In this document: positions 1 to 10,045 of the stretch, in pieces
How positions within the stretch are numbered: the stretch's first letter is position 1
Layout: every line of letters begins with the position of its first letter
Assembly: GCA_013823725.1 (NCBI GenBank)
Contig: PNMQ01000003.1
Location: 1 to 52,299 of the forward strand
Length of the DNA: 52,299 bases
Direction of reading: 5' to 3'
DNA from: Candidatus Pelagibacter sp.
GTDB lineage: Bacteria; Pseudomonadota; Alphaproteobacteria; Paracaedibacterales; CAIOTO01
Program-made: the position numbers and the translations under genes
The notes under the pieces: model-generated
Databases searched by the model: none
What the model saw: the letters and a program-made list of their open reading frames with translations, nothing else
What the model was told of the DNA's origin: nothing

Positions 1-1157
1 CCGAAAAACTGAGTAAGGATAAATCAGATAAAGAAGAAGTGTCTAAGGAATTAGTTTCTGACAGCAGCGCTGAAACAGCTAAAAAAGACAATAAAGAAAC
101 AAAGAGTGATAAAAAAAAGGAAGAGGAGCCTAAAAAAGAAGATGCAAACGAGGAATCAAAAGTTGTTTTTCCTGACAATTTTTTTACCCCTGAAAATTTG
201 CTAAAGACAGTTACTAAAATTAATTGGCTCGATTTTTTTATCAAAATTTCGAAAATAGTTCTTATTATAATATGTTTTAATTTTGTAAATAAATTGGCTA
301 AAACGGCACTAAATAAACATATCAAGAAGCTCTTGAATTTACATAAAGCTCAGCATATTGATGATCTACATCACAAAGATAAACATCGATTTCAATTAGC
401 CGAAACGATTTTTCCTATTATTGAATCGGTCATAACTTGGGCGTTAGGATTTTTAACATTACTAATGATGGCTCAACAATTGGGATTAGATACAGCACCT
501 ATTTATGGAAGCGTCTTAGCACTAGGTTTTGGTTTTTCCTTTGCTTCACAAAACACCATTAAGGATATTATCAACGGTTTATTCACCCTGTTTGATGGAA
601 ATATTTCTGTTGGTGACTATGTTAAAATTGGAGATAAAGAAGGATATGTCGAATCGATGTCGCTGCGTGCGATTGTTTTAAGGTACCAATCAGGTAGTTT
701 GCAACTTATTCCTTTTTCCCAAGCCAGCAGTATTATGAACTGCACACGCGAATTTACGAATGCCGAGCTTATTGTTACAGTGGGTCACGATGCAGATTTT
801 GAAGATGTTGTAGAATCTTATCATGCTGTTTATGATTCTTTGAAAGGCGATAATTTTTTTGGTAAATGGATTAAATCAGAGTTATCACCAGTAGTGATAC
901 AAAAAATTGATCATTGGGGAATAAATGCTAAAAGTCAGGTTAAAATTACACCAGATCCAGAAAACGATTTTTCTATGGAATTTTATAAAAGACTTTTGGC
1001 TGAATTTAGAAAAAGAGATATACCTCTTGCGTTCTCTAAAAAGTCTAGAGACCTTAGGAAAAAGGAAGGCAACCAAAATATAGAGCAAGTTTCAGACGAT
1101 TCTGAAGGTGATGAATCTGTGAATTTGGATGGATCTGAAGAAGAATCAGAAGATTAA
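1..1157 (+). CDS. MscS-family mechanosensitive channel, 5' end outside the window
   Basis: This is an inner-membrane small-conductance mechanosensitive channel protein. A Lys/Glu/Ser-rich, low-complexity N-terminal segment precedes hydrophobic helices. The last of these is a Gly/Ala-rich pore helix followed by a Gln-Asn-Thr segment (SFASQNTIKDIINGLF), as in MscS TM3. The beta domain follows with GDYVKIGDKEGYVESM, and the C-terminus is acidic. A GTG at 39 could start the gene, but the frame is open to the left edge and the same charged composition continues upstream, so the true start is probably outside the window. It ends 8 bp before the convergent sdhA. The family is clear; the gating role is inferred from it. 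Confidence 0.88.
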   Translation, partial: EKLSKDKSDKEEVSKELVSDSSAETAKKDNKETKSDKKKEEEPKKEDANEESKVVFPDNFFTPENLLKTVTKINWLDFFIKISKIVLIIICFNFVNKLAKTALNKHIKKLLNLHKAQHIDDLHHKDKHRFQLAETIFPIIESVITWALGFLTLLMMAQQLGLDTAPIYGSVLALGFGFSFASQNTIKDIINGLFTLFDGNISVGDYVKIGDKEGYVESMSLRAIVLRYQSGSLQLIPFSQASSIMNCTREFTNAELIVTVGHDADFEDVVESYHAVYDSLKGDNFFGKWIKSELSPVVIQKIDHWGINAKSQVKITPDPENDFSMEFYKRLLAEFRKRDIPLAFSKKSRDLRKKEGNQNIEQVSDDSEGDESVNLDGSEEESED

Positions 1158-1165
1158 AGAATTCA

Positions 1166-2953
1166 TTAGTAAACACGTTCTTTAGGTGCAATAGATTGTA
1201 CTGCATCCGTTAATGGTTCTAACTGCACGGGGCGTTTTTTAAAGTCTACCGTTAGATCTTTAAAATTAAGAGTGGCAAGGCTATGATGAAGCCAATTTTC
1301 ATCATCTCTATTTTTGTGATCATCTCGTGCATGAGCACCGCGAGATTCCTTGCGATATAGAGCTGAATTGATTGTGACAACAGCTAATTCGTACATATTG
1401 TGTAATTCCAAAGCTTCTAAAAGATCGGTGTTCCAAATATTACTTTTATCGTTAATTTTTAAATCATTTATTTCGTCTTTTAGTACTAGCAATAGTTCCA
1501 ACCCTTTTTGAAGAGTTTCTTCTGTTCTGAAAACAGAACAGTATTGTTGCATTATTTTTTGCATCTTCGATCTGATATGGCTTACATGATGAGTGCCATT
1601 TTGGGACTTGATTGATTCAAACCTTTCTACACGTTGAGATAATTTTTCTAGATTGAAAGATCGATAAGGTTCGTTCTTTTTTATAATTTCTTTCGCTCTT
1701 AATGCTGCAGACCTTCCAAATACAATGATATCCAGTAATGAATTTGTTCCTAATCTATTAGCACCGTGTACAGATACACATGCTGCTTCACCAATAGCCA
1801 TTAATCCTTTCACGGTATCTTTTTTTTCCGATTTAATAACTTCAGCTTGTATATTGGTAGGTATGCCCCCCATGTTATAGTGAACAGTTGGAAGAACAGG
1901 AATCGGTTCTTTTGATGCATCAACTCCAGCAAAAATTCTTGCTGTTTCCATAATTCCTGGTAGACGTTCATGCAGTGTGTTTGCATTAATGTGTTCTAAA
2001 TGAAGAAGAATATGATCTCTTTGTGGACCAACACCTCGGCCTTCCATTATTTCAATGGTCATAGCACGGCTTACAACATCTCTTGAGGCAAGATCTTTTG
2101 CATTAGGTGCATAGCGTTCCATAAAACGTTCACCAGAAGAATTGGTAAGATATCCACCTTCGCCTCTGGCACCTTCAGTGATTAAACATCCTGATCCATA
2201 AATACCTGTGGGGTGAAATTGTATGAATTCCATATCTTGTAAAGGTAATCCAGCACGCAGAATCATAGCATTGCCATCGCCTGTACAGGTGTGAGCAGAT
2301 GTACAAGATTGATAAATACGACCAAATCCACCAGATGCAATCACAACTAAATGGGCTTGAAAAAAATGCAAATGACCATCTTCTAGATTCCAAGCTAATA
2401 ACCCACAACATTCACCGTCATCGTTCATAACTAGATCTAAAGCGATATATTCAATAAAAAATTCTGCGTTGTATTGCATACATTGCTGATACAGTGTATG
2501 CAATATAGCGTGACCTGTTCTATCGGCAGCTGCACAAGCACGATGTGCCATTTGTTTTCCAAATTCCAAGGTATGTCCACCGAACGGTCTCTGGTATATA
2601 TGGCCCGATTCAGTTCTTGAAAACGGAACCCCCATATGTTCTAATTCGACAACTGCAGAAATGGCATTTTTACACATATATTCGATAGCATCTTGGTCAC
2701 CTAACCAATCGGAACCTTTAATGGTATCGTAGAAGTGATAGCGCCAATCATCATGATCATTCATATTGCCTAATGCCGCACCGATACCACCTTGGGCAGC
2801 AACAGTGTGGCTACGGGTTGGAAAGACTTTAGTGATACATGCCGTTTTAAGATTCGCGTGGCACATACCAAGAGTTGCACGTAATCCAGCACCACCAGCC
2901 CCAAGTACTACTACGTCATATTGGTGATGGATAATATTTTCTGATATTTTCAT
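1166..2953 (-). CDS. sdhA: Succinate dehydrogenase flavoprotein subunit
   Basis: This is the FAD-carrying catalytic subunit of complex II, which oxidises succinate to fumarate. The Rossmann motif [13 protein letters not shown] lies near residues 14-26. His49 in the SHTVAAQGG motif is the expected covalent FAD attachment site. The substrate-binding segments [21 protein letters not shown] and NMGGIPTN are intact. At 595 residues it is normal for the family. The ATG overlaps the sdhD stop by 4 bp (ATGA), so translation is coupled. It is the last gene of sdhC-sdhD-sdhA. The iron-sulfur subunit gene sdhB is not next to it but about 23 kb away, at 26169. Confidence 0.98.
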   Translation of the reverse strand: MKISENIIHHQYDVVVLGAGGAGLRATLGMCHANLKTACITKVFPTRSHTVAAQGGIGAALGNMNDHDDWRYHFYDTIKGSDWLGDQDAIEYMCKNAISAVVELEHMGVPFSRTESGHIYQRPFGGHTLEFGKQMAHRACAAADRTGHAILHTLYQQCMQYNAEFFIEYIALDLVMNDDGECCGLLAWNLEDGHLHFFQAHLVVIASGGFGRIYQSCTSAHTCTGDGNAMILRAGLPLQDMEFIQFHPTGIYGSGCLITEGARGEGGYLTNSSGERFMERYAPNAKDLASRDVVSRAMTIEIMEGRGVGPQRDHILLHLEHINANTLHERLPGIMETARIFAGVDASKEPIPVLPTVHYNMGGIPTNIQAEVIKSEKKDTVKGLMAIGEAACVSVHGANRLGTNSLLDIIVFGRSAALRAKEIIKKNEPYRSFNLEKLSQRVERFESIKSQNGTHHVSHIRSKMQKIMQQYCSVFRTEETLQKGLELLLVLKDEINDLKINDKSNIWNTDLLEALELHNMYELAVVTINSALYRKESRGAHARDDHKNRDDENWLHHSLATLNFKDLTVDFKKRPVQLEPLTDAVQSIAPKERVY

Positions 2954-3282
2954 GATGTTGTTACCATTATTTTTACAAGTGAATATATGATAGCGAAAAC
3001 TGATAGTAGGCTTATTCCATCAATTAAAGAAAGAAATATTCTTTGTGTTTTACCGTTAAGATAGTCGGTGATGATGACTTGTAATCCCAATCGTGCATGG
3101 TATAAAAAAGTAACAAAAGTACATATAAGGAAGAAGGCTACCATCGGTTGAGAGAGATTTTTTTTTAACACATCTGTACTTTGAAAAAGATGTTGTTTAA
3201 CAAATAGAATAGCAAATACCGATCCTAATAAAGATGCGGCTGCTGATACTCTTTGAAGGAACCAATGTTTTGATGCTCGCAT
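2950..3282 (-). CDS. sdhD: Succinate dehydrogenase membrane anchor subunit D
   Basis: This is a small hydrophobic complex II subunit of 110 residues with three predicted membrane helices, at about 12-30, 48-66 and 83-105. The segment [17 protein letters not shown] matches the SdhD signature H-x-x-x-G-x-x-x-x-x-x-D-Y, which carries the heme/quinone-site residues. It sits between sdhC (10 bp gap) and sdhA (4 bp overlap). The function follows from motif and operon position. Confidence 0.93.
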   Translation of the reverse strand: MRASKHWFLQRVSAAASLLGSVFAILFVKQHLFQSTDVLKKNLSQPMVAFFLICTFVTFLYHARLGLQVIITDYLNGKTQRIFLSLIDGISLLSVFAIIYSLVKIMVTTS

Positions 3283-3292
3283 AGCAGATATC

Positions 3293-3658
3293 CTAATATA
3301 AAATAATGAATGTTGTGCAAAGAATACTTAATAATAAAATAGTTGGACCTAGTGCATTAATGTATTTTTTTTCCATAAATTTTGATTTTGCCCAAAAAAA
3401 ATATTTTATCCCATTTAAAGAATGAAATATTAATGACCACAAAAAAGTATATATCAAAAAATAATAAGGAGTACATCGCACTATGCTAACGAAAGTTTCA
3501 AAGATATGGGTTGGGCATGTTAAAAGAAAAAGATAAATTGATGCAAAAATTAAATTGATGAATAGGTAGACACCCGTCATCCGATGAAGAATTGAAATAA
3601 CAGAAGACCACTGTGGTTTGTAAATTTGCAAATGTGGGGAAAGAGGTCTTTGTTTCAT
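3293..3658 (-). CDS. sdhC: Succinate dehydrogenase cytochrome b556 subunit
   Basis: This is the cytochrome b anchor subunit of complex II, 121 residues with three membrane helices. The N-terminal SPHLQIYKPQ...SILHRMTGV block is the SdhC signature. FHSLNGIKYFFW near residues 83-94 carries the His expected to ligate heme b. It is the first gene of the sdhCDA operon, and a short 76 bp gap separates it from the vgrG-like gene upstream. Without sdhB in the operon, complex II assembly depends on the separate copy at 26169. Confidence 0.95.
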   Translation of the reverse strand: MKQRPLSPHLQIYKPQWSSVISILHRMTGVYLFINLIFASIYLFLLTCPTHIFETFVSIVRCTPYYFLIYTFLWSLIFHSLNGIKYFFWAKSKFMEKKYINALGPTILLLSILCTTFIILY

Positions 3659-3734
3659 AAATCAAAACTGAATCTAATTTTATTTAAGTGTGACAAAAAT
3701 ATAAGTATCCTGCAACCTCTAACTACATCGTAAT

Positions 3735-5705
3735 TTATTTCATAGGGAAGAGGTGTGTTTTCCCTGGAAAATCAAGTGATACTTTTATCCCTGCCTTAAT
3801 ATTGATAGTTTTTGATGCATAAAGAGATGTTGCTTGTGTAGTAACACTAAGTTCCGTAGCATTAATTTTCATATTTTCTGTTCCAAAATTAATGAAAGGT
3901 GCTTTAAATTGTATGGATTGCTGACTATTTAAATGAATATCTTTTTCACTTATAATGTTGACGGGATTTTTAGAAAAAATGGACACCTCACCATTGCTTA
4001 TTTTTACAGATGTTTTACCCACCTGAATGTTAAAAGATGCTTCTTTACCTTCTAAAAGGATGGAACCTTTTCCATTTTTAATGAGTAATGTAGAATCTTG
4101 ATTGACATCAAACAACATAGAGTTGTTGACTTTACATTCTAGATTTCTTCCTGCTTTGATATATATCTTTTCATTATTATTTTGATCCGAAACGGCTAAC
4201 AGACTTGAAAATTTAGGATCTGAAAGTGAATTTGAAAGGTAAGATAACGACCATGGCTGATTGATTTGTTCAGGTGATAGCTTGTTTTCATCATTACTAA
4301 GGCAGCCCATAATAATCGGGTGATTGATGTCGCCATGTAAAAAGCCTACGATGACGTCCATACCTGGTCTTGGTATTGACATCGTGCCCCAGTTTCGTCC
4401 CACTAGGGATTGTGCTAAGGGAACCCAACACGTTGTAGAATAGTTGCCACTTTCCCAAAAAAATTGTATAGGAATTCGACCTTTTGCATCAATTGCTGTA
4501 GCTTGGTTTTGGGGTGAAACAACTCTTGCAGGCAGAGGAGAAGGGTTTTGGAAAGACGTGATGTTATGATTCACAACATACGGTTTATCATGAGGTATAG
4601 TCTGTATGTAGTTGAAGTAAGTAATTTCTTTACTCAGTATTGGAGCAATATTTTTTTTGACATTATGATCTTTAAAAAACTGTTCGATTTCTTCATCGAT
4701 ATTTTCTTTACGTGATGTATAAATGTGAATAATTTTATGAATAAATAAATCTTTTGCTTCATATTGGTTCTGTTTTTTTTCAATTTGAATGATATCACCA
4801 AGTGACAAATGAGTAATGGTTGTAAGCAAATCATAATTTAAAGATTCTGCTTCTCTAGCCAACAACATATCCTTCGCGCAACGATCTGTTTGTTCGTGTG
4901 TTTGAGTATTAATCGGATAAACTTGGTAATCAGCAGCCTTTGAAGGTGATGGATACGTGGATTTTAAAATACTTTTAGGGTTTTGATAATTATAGGTCGC
5001 AGCTGTTGAAGATATCAGTGTGTTTTTATACAGAATTGATAAATCATAAATTTGGTCCACCTCAATATCACTTCCAGATTCCGTATAATTTAAGGCAAAT
5101 TTTCTTATTATTTTTCCTTTAGAAGCTGAAAGATTATTTTCGCAAATTAAGATGTGTTCTGAAAAATCATGTTTAAAATAAAAATATAGATTCAGGTCAG
5201 AAAGAATTTTTTGTAGTAATTGATAATCGGAAATATTAAATTGGTTATAATATTCTATTTTTTTTTCATCTTCATTCACCCCTGAAATTTTAAAAGAAAG
5301 CGCATATCTATTTGCAAGTTCACGAATGATTTCTTGTCTAGAAAGATTTTGAAAAATGGTAAAGCGTTGGCTTCTTTGCATCAAAGATAATATGGATTTA
5401 AGTTTAATTTTAAGATGGTTTTGCAATGTTCCTTCAGAATTTAAAGATTGTCTATAGCATTCAACTTCGTCGATTATTCCATTGAAAAAATGTGTTTCAC
5501 TATTTGAGTCTGCACAGATGGATGCGTAACAACCAAGTAGGTTTTCAATTTCTTCCCATTGGGCATTGATAGATATCCATATTATAAATTCATATTCTTT
5601 TGATATTTCTTCAATACCTATAAAATGAAGTAACTCAATTTTAAAGTTAGATTTTGCTTTAAATATCTGAAATTTATATTTTATTTCGTGTGTATGGTTC
5701 ATCAT
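3735..5705 (-). CDS. VgrG-like type VI secretion spike protein (orphan)
   Basis: At 656 residues this resembles VgrG, the trimeric tip protein of type VI secretion systems related to phage gp27/gp5. The N-terminal half carries gp27-like folds, with DLNLYFYFKHDFSEHIL in the usual place. At about 405-475 lies the phage_base_V (gp5 OB-fold) signature: KGRIPIQFFW, then W-V-P-L-A-Q, then WGTMSIPRPGMDVIVGFLHGDINHPIIMGCL. The C-terminal portion is repetitive beta-strand sequence consistent with a spike helix, and no obvious toxin domain follows. No Hcp, PAAR, ClpV or Tss genes flank it. The neighbours are sdhC and a LOG-family gene, so it is an orphan copy. Confidence 0.88.
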   Translation of the reverse strand: MMNHTHEIKYKFQIFKAKSNFKIELLHFIGIEEISKEYEFIIWISINAQWEEIENLLGCYASICADSNSETHFFNGIIDEVECYRQSLNSEGTLQNHLKIKLKSILSLMQRSQRFTIFQNLSRQEIIRELANRYALSFKISGVNEDEKKIEYYNQFNISDYQLLQKILSDLNLYFYFKHDFSEHILICENNLSASKGKIIRKFALNYTESGSDIEVDQIYDLSILYKNTLISSTAATYNYQNPKSILKSTYPSPSKAADYQVYPINTQTHEQTDRCAKDMLLAREAESLNYDLLTTITHLSLGDIIQIEKKQNQYEAKDLFIHKIIHIYTSRKENIDEEIEQFFKDHNVKKNIAPILSKEITYFNYIQTIPHDKPYVVNHNITSFQNPSPLPARVVSPQNQATAIDAKGRIPIQFFWESGNYSTTCWVPLAQSLVGRNWGTMSIPRPGMDVIVGFLHGDINHPIIMGCLSNDENKLSPEQINQPWSLSYLSNSLSDPKFSSLLAVSDQNNNEKIYIKAGRNLECKVNNSMLFDVNQDSTLLIKNGKGSILLEGKEASFNIQVGKTSVKISNGEVSIFSKNPVNIISEKDIHLNSQQSIQFKAPFINFGTENMKINATELSVTTQATSLYASKTINIKAGIKVSLDFPGKTHLFPMK

Positions 5706-5791
5706 TGTTTAACTTTTTGTTTAAATTTTTATGTTATCATAGCAGTCTATGTAGATCGTGTAGTACGATAAAAGAAAAAAAGGAAAAAATT

Positions 5792-6352
5792 ATGTTAGAA
5801 GAAGCTGAAACAAAATATATTTGTGTTTATTGTGGTGCAGCAGGTGACGTTAACGAAGCTTACAAACAAGCCGCACGTGATTTAGGACGTCTCATTGGTG
5901 AAAATGAATTCGGATTAGTTTACGGTGGCGGTCGATTAGGTCTTATGGGTATTGTTGCTGATGCATCATTGGAAGCAAAAGCCCACGTTGTTGGATATAT
6001 ACCTTATCACTTGGACGATAGAGAAGGCGCCCATTCAGGATTATCTGAATTGCATATTGTAGATTCCATGCATACGCGCAAAATGAACATGGTAAAGAAA
6101 GCGTCCGCTTTTGTCGTATTGCCCGGTGGGTTTGGGACTTTAGATGAACTGTTCGAAGTGATCACATGGAGACAACTTAACCTTCATGAAAATCCTATTA
6201 TTGTCTTAAATACAAACAGTTACTGGGAACCTTTAAAAGCAATTATCCACAACGTAGCAGATGAAAATTTTTGTAAACCTCTTCATCGCGATATTGTGCA
6301 ATTTGCATCTACACCACAGCACGCCATTGATATGTTAAAAGAATTACTTTGA
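5792..6352 (+). CDS. LOG-family nucleotide phosphoribohydrolase (TIGR00730)
   Basis: This is a Rossmann-fold protein of the lysine decarboxylase-like/LOG family. Members cleave the N-glycosidic bond of nucleoside 5'-monophosphates, for example cytokinin ribotides. The motif GGGRLGLMG lies near residues 44-52 and PGGFGTLDE near 111-119. The latter is the family's PGGxGTxxE nucleotide-binding and catalytic motif. I chose the ATG at 5792 because an AAAGAAAAAAAGG purine run precedes it and the first 34 codons of the longer frame look non-coding. The 186-residue length is normal. The natural substrate in this organism is unknown. Confidence 0.9.
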   Translation: MLEEAETKYICVYCGAAGDVNEAYKQAARDLGRLIGENEFGLVYGGGRLGLMGIVADASLEAKAHVVGYIPYHLDDREGAHSGLSELHIVDSMHTRKMNMVKKASAFVVLPGGFGTLDELFEVITWRQLNLHENPIIVLNTNSYWEPLKAIIHNVADENFCKPLHRDIVQFASTPQHAIDMLKELL

Positions 6353-6407
6353 TATTTTGTGCCAAGTAAGATAACATTAAAAAAATCCACTTATTTCTTA
6401 TTATTCT

Positions 6408-7304
6408 TTGTTAATTACACTTTTTAATTCATTAAAAACAAACACGCAGGGTATATTGTATGCTATTTTAGCTTCATTGCTATATGCGTTTCTGCCTGTC
6501 TTTACGAAAAAAATGTTAGTTACAGGGATGAGCCCAGAAAATTTGCTATTTTGGAGATTTTTGGGCGCTTCTCTTTTTGGAATAAGCTTTCTAACTAAAG
6601 ATTTTTTCAGATTATTGAAAATCGAATGGATCAAAATATGTCTAGTAAGTTTTTATTTTATAATATCCTCGTATTATTACGTAATATCAGCAGAGAAAAT
6701 AGGTATTGGTTTATCGATTAGTGTTCTTTTCACTTATCCTGCTGTATTAGTTTTCATTAATCGCGTCTTTCTTAAAACAAATATTACAGGAACTCAATAT
6801 TGGAGTGTTTTGCTAGCAATTTTAAGTGTATATCTTTTTACTTTAGGAGAATTTTCAAGCGAAGATATACTGCTCCAAGGGGTTATCTATGCGCTAATAG
6901 CTTCTGTAGGTTACGCTATGTACATATACGGCACAAAAGAGTTTCTTATGAAACCTATGGAATTAACCTTTTGTGTATGTTTTTTATCGGGAGTTTTCTT
7001 TGCTATTACGTCAGGATTTGGTGGTGATTTTCAATTTTTAACTTATGAAATGTTATGGGATGAAATTATTTTATCTTCCGTGTGCACCATTGGTCCTTTG
7101 TACTATTTCATTAAAGCAGTTCAAAAAATTGGAACCGTCAAAACTTCGTTAATTTCAGCGGTAGAACCTGCATTTACGGTATTTTTAGGCATGCTTTTCT
7201 TTGATGAAAAACTTAGTTTAATGCAGTGGACAGGTTTTATAGCTTTATCCATTATGCTTTATTTGTCCATGATGCCACAGCGAAGCAAAATTAATTTACT
7301 TTAA
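6408..7304 (+). CDS. DMT-superfamily (EamA) membrane transporter
   Basis: This is an inner-membrane permease of the drug/metabolite transporter superfamily. About ten hydrophobic helices form two EamA repeats, with a Pro-rich start (ASLLYAFLPVFTKK) and a second half ending in EPAFTVFLGMLFFDEKLS, the usual EamA motif. The start is uncertain: a TTG at 6408 fits the first helix, there is no upstream in-frame ATG, and no Shine-Dalgarno sequence is visible. The 3' end overlaps the convergent acetoacetate-CoA ligase gene by 14 bp. The substrate cannot be told from sequence. Confidence 0.88.
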   Translation: MLITLFNSLKTNTQGILYAILASLLYAFLPVFTKKMLVTGMSPENLLFWRFLGASLFGISFLTKDFFRLLKIEWIKICLVSFYFIISSYYYVISAEKIGIGLSISVLFTYPAVLVFINRVFLKTNITGTQYWSVLLAILSVYLFTLGEFSSEDILLQGVIYALIASVGYAMYIYGTKEFLMKPMELTFCVCFLSGVFFAITSGFGGDFQFLTYEMLWDEIILSSVCTIGPLYYFIKAVQKIGTVKTSLISAVEPAFTVFLGMLFFDEKLSLMQWTGFIALSIMLYLSMMPQRSKINLL

Positions 7305-9294
7305 AAATATCAAAGTGACTTCTAATTTCGTCCAGACTTTGAGGGTTTGCAAGTGAAGACAAATTAGTATTCTTAATACCATGCACCAAATTTTTTACAG
7401 CAATTTCAGAAATTTTTCCATTTTTAGTTCTTGGTAAATCTTGAACTTGCAAAATATAGTGAGGTACGTGTCTAGCGGTTGTCTTTTTACGAATAATATT
7501 TTGAATATATTTTGTAAAATCATCCGTTAATGTTATACCTTTTTTTAACATGATAAATAGAATGATTCTGATATCATCTTCCCAATGTTGTCCAATAACT
7601 AAAGCTTCTGTGATTTCTTGAATATCTTCAAGTTGTTTGTAAATTTCTCCTGTTCCAATTCGAACACCACCTGGATTTAAAATTGTATCGGAACGACCAA
7701 ACATTAAATAGGTACCCTGTTTCGTTTTAGTAACACGATCACCGTGGTGCCAAGTGTTTTTAAAACGAGAGAAATAGGCGTTATGATAATGAAGAGCTGG
7801 AGAGTTAACTGTCTTATTTAGTGAATTATAATCATTCCAAAAAAACAACGGTTGACTAGGAAAGGGCTTAATACAAACTAGTTCTCCTGGTTCATAGTGT
7901 GGTAGGTTCTCTGGTATATCATCAAACCCCATTTGATCATTATAGACGGCTAAGCTATAACCTAATCCTGCTTGAGGCATGTGCCCTGAAATAACAGGGT
8001 CCCAGGGGTTTCCTATCAGAAAACAAGATACAATATCGGTTCCACCAGAAATCGACATTAATTGAACATCTTTTTTGATTTTTTCGTAAACATATTCATA
8101 AGTAATAGGTGCTAAAAGAGATCCTGTGGAACTAATAGTTTTCAGTGATGAAAGGTCATATTCTATAGAGGTATGATTTTTAGAAAGGTGGCTAAGATAT
8201 TTTGCAGACACACCAAAATAGCTGATTTTCAATTTTTCGACATATTCAAATAATTTATGTGTGTGTGAATGAAAGGGGGATCCATCATACAACACAATCG
8301 ATGCCTTTGACGCTAAGCAACTGACAAGCCAATTCCACATCATCCAACTACAGGTCGTGTAGTAAAAAACACAATCTCCTGGTTTGATATCGCATTGCAA
8401 TTGATGTTCTTTAAGATGAGTTAATAAAGTCCCACCAATGCCATGAACAATGCACTTTGGGTCTCCTGTGGTTCCTGAAGAATAGAGAATAAATAAGGGA
8501 TCATTAAAGTGGCACTTTTCAAAAAATAAAAAATCTTGATCTTCAGTGTTAATGATAGTCTCAAAAGATATATATATTTTTGAAGTTAGTTTTTGTTGAG
8601 ATATAATATTTTGATTGCATAATACAATTTTTTCTACAAAATTTAACTTGTGGACTACTTCAGTAATCTTATGGTTTTGGTTAAATTCTTTTCCTGAATA
8701 TGTGTAATCAACTGTTGCGAAAATAATTTTAGGTTCTGTCTGTTTAAAGCGATCGAAGACGCTTTCAACTCCAAAATCAGGAGAACAAGCTGTCCAAATA
8801 GCACCTATAGAGGTTGTTGCAAGCATTGCTATAACTGCTTCTGCATTATTTGTAATATATCCACCAATTCTGTCTCCTTTATGAATGCCGTTTTGAAGAA
8901 GAAATTGTTGCACGCAAGCTACTTGACGACGAAGTTCTTTATAGGTGTAAGTTTTGATAAATCCGGATTCATCACATATATGAAGTGCATTTTCATGATC
9001 CTCACCTTGCAATAAATTTTCAGCATAGTTTAACTGTGAATGCGAAAAAAAACGTGTTGTTTCAAATTCATATTCAGAATTAGGTAAGGTGGATTCTATA
9101 ACAGGTAATCGTTTTTCACCTTTTACTCTACAAAAATCCCAAATAGCACTCCAAAAATCTTCGGTATTTTCATCTACCCAATCGTGTAACTGAGAATAAG
9201 TGGCGATATTGATATTATTTTTATAGACAAAGGAGGTTAGATTCGACGTATCTTTCCGATGTTCAGACGGTGTCCATAAGATTTTATCATCCAT
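7291..9294 (-). CDS. Acetoacetate-CoA ligase
   Basis: This acyl-adenylate-forming enzyme activates acetoacetate to acetoacetyl-CoA with ATP. It is 667 residues, the length of TIGR01217 acetoacetyl-CoA synthetases. The N-terminal cap begins with LWTP and contains DFWSAIWDF. The AMP-binding P-loop is LYSSGTTGDPK near residues 272-282. ISGGTDIVSCF and GRSDTILNPGGVRIGT are the A5 and A8 motifs, and the C-terminal catalytic Lys lies in RTKNGKISE. No polyhydroxybutyrate or ketone-body genes are nearby. In an organism with a small genome it may use acetoacetate taken from the host, which is inference. Confidence 0.93.
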   Translation of the reverse strand: MDDKILWTPSEHRKDTSNLTSFVYKNNINIATYSQLHDWVDENTEDFWSAIWDFCRVKGEKRLPVIESTLPNSEYEFETTRFFSHSQLNYAENLLQGEDHENALHICDESGFIKTYTYKELRRQVACVQQFLLQNGIHKGDRIGGYITNNAEAVIAMLATTSIGAIWTACSPDFGVESVFDRFKQTEPKIIFATVDYTYSGKEFNQNHKITEVVHKLNFVEKIVLCNQNIISQQKLTSKIYISFETIINTEDQDFLFFEKCHFNDPLFILYSSGTTGDPKCIVHGIGGTLLTHLKEHQLQCDIKPGDCVFYYTTCSWMMWNWLVSCLASKASIVLYDGSPFHSHTHKLFEYVEKLKISYFGVSAKYLSHLSKNHTSIEYDLSSLKTISSTGSLLAPITYEYVYEKIKKDVQLMSISGGTDIVSCFLIGNPWDPVISGHMPQAGLGYSLAVYNDQMGFDDIPENLPHYEPGELVCIKPFPSQPLFFWNDYNSLNKTVNSPALHYHNAYFSRFKNTWHHGDRVTKTKQGTYLMFGRSDTILNPGGVRIGTGEIYKQLEDIQEITEALVIGQHWEDDIRIILFIMLKKGITLTDDFTKYIQNIIRKKTTARHVPHYILQVQDLPRTKNGKISEIAVKNLVHGIKNTNLSSLANPQSLDEIRSHFDIFKVN

Positions 9295-9393
9295 TGGTCA
9301 TATGAAATGCTTAAATAATTATACCATTATGATGCCACATGAAAATGAAGAGACAATGAAAAAATAATTGGAAATAAAATTTTAAATTTTTTT

Positions 9394-10026
9394 TTAATCG
9401 TGATGTGCGAAAATATCATATTTATCATCAATCATCCGGTCTAATTCGCATCGAGAAGATAAAAAATTGCAGCAATCTTTGAATAAATCCATCCGGCTTT
9501 CTCGATACAACAAAGGAATTAGCTTATCTTGTAAGGCGTGCAAATAGAGTACATCTTGGGCGGCATATTTCAATTGTGCATCTGTAAGATGAATGTTGCC
9601 CCAATCGGATGATTGTTCTTCCTTTGCTAGCTCAACATTTAAAAATTCTTTACACAAGACTTTTAGACTATGTTGCTGAGTATAAGTGCGAACTAATTTT
9701 GATGCAATTTTGGTGCAGAAAATATTATTAATTTTTATGTTAAATGTGTGCTGTAATAATCCAATGTCAAAACGGGCAAAATGGAATATCTTTTCTATTT
9801 CATCATCTTGTAATAAGCCTTTTAACTTAGGAGATTTTGAAAAATCGCCAGACGTGAATTGTACAAGTCTAATAGGGTCATTAGGAATATCGGATTTAAT
9901 TTGTAAAAGGCAAAGTCTGTCTCTGTGATATTTTAAGCCCATAGCTTCTGCGTCAATAGCAACACTTTTGCTGGGTTTAAAGTCTTGATCTAAGTCAAAT
10001 TGTAGATGTATATATTTTTTTTCCAT
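9394..10026 (-). CDS. RNase D-like 3'-5' exonuclease (DEDDy, no HRDC domain)
   Basis: This single-domain 3'-5' exonuclease of about 210 residues has the DEDDy motifs: AIDAEAMG (the D-x-E of Exo I), FHFARFDIGLL (Exo II Asp) and YAAQDVLYLHALQ (Exo III Tyr-x3-Asp). Full RNase D is longer because of C-terminal HRDC domains, which are absent here. This short form is common in alphaproteobacteria and probably trims RNA 3' ends. I chose the ATG at 10026: the frame is open further upstream, but that part overlaps rpsI and its terminator. The start lies 20 bp beyond the rpsI terminator, leaving little room for its own promoter. Confidence 0.87.
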   Translation of the reverse strand: MEKKYIHLQFDLDQDFKPSKSVAIDAEAMGLKYHRDRLCLLQIKSDIPNDPIRLVQFTSGDFSKSPKLKGLLQDDEIEKIFHFARFDIGLLQHTFNIKINNIFCTKIASKLVRTYTQQHSLKVLCKEFLNVELAKEEQSSDWGNIHLTDAQLKYAAQDVLYLHALQDKLIPLLYRESRMDLFKDCCNFLSSRCELDRMIDDKYDIFAHHD

Positions 10027-10045
10027 TATGTATTTGTAATCCAAT

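Noticed and set aside
5690-5791. N-terminal extension of the LOG-family protein
   Set aside because: The LOG family starts close to the ATG at 5792, and the extension is a hydrophobic Cys/Ser-rich string covering the likely promoter.
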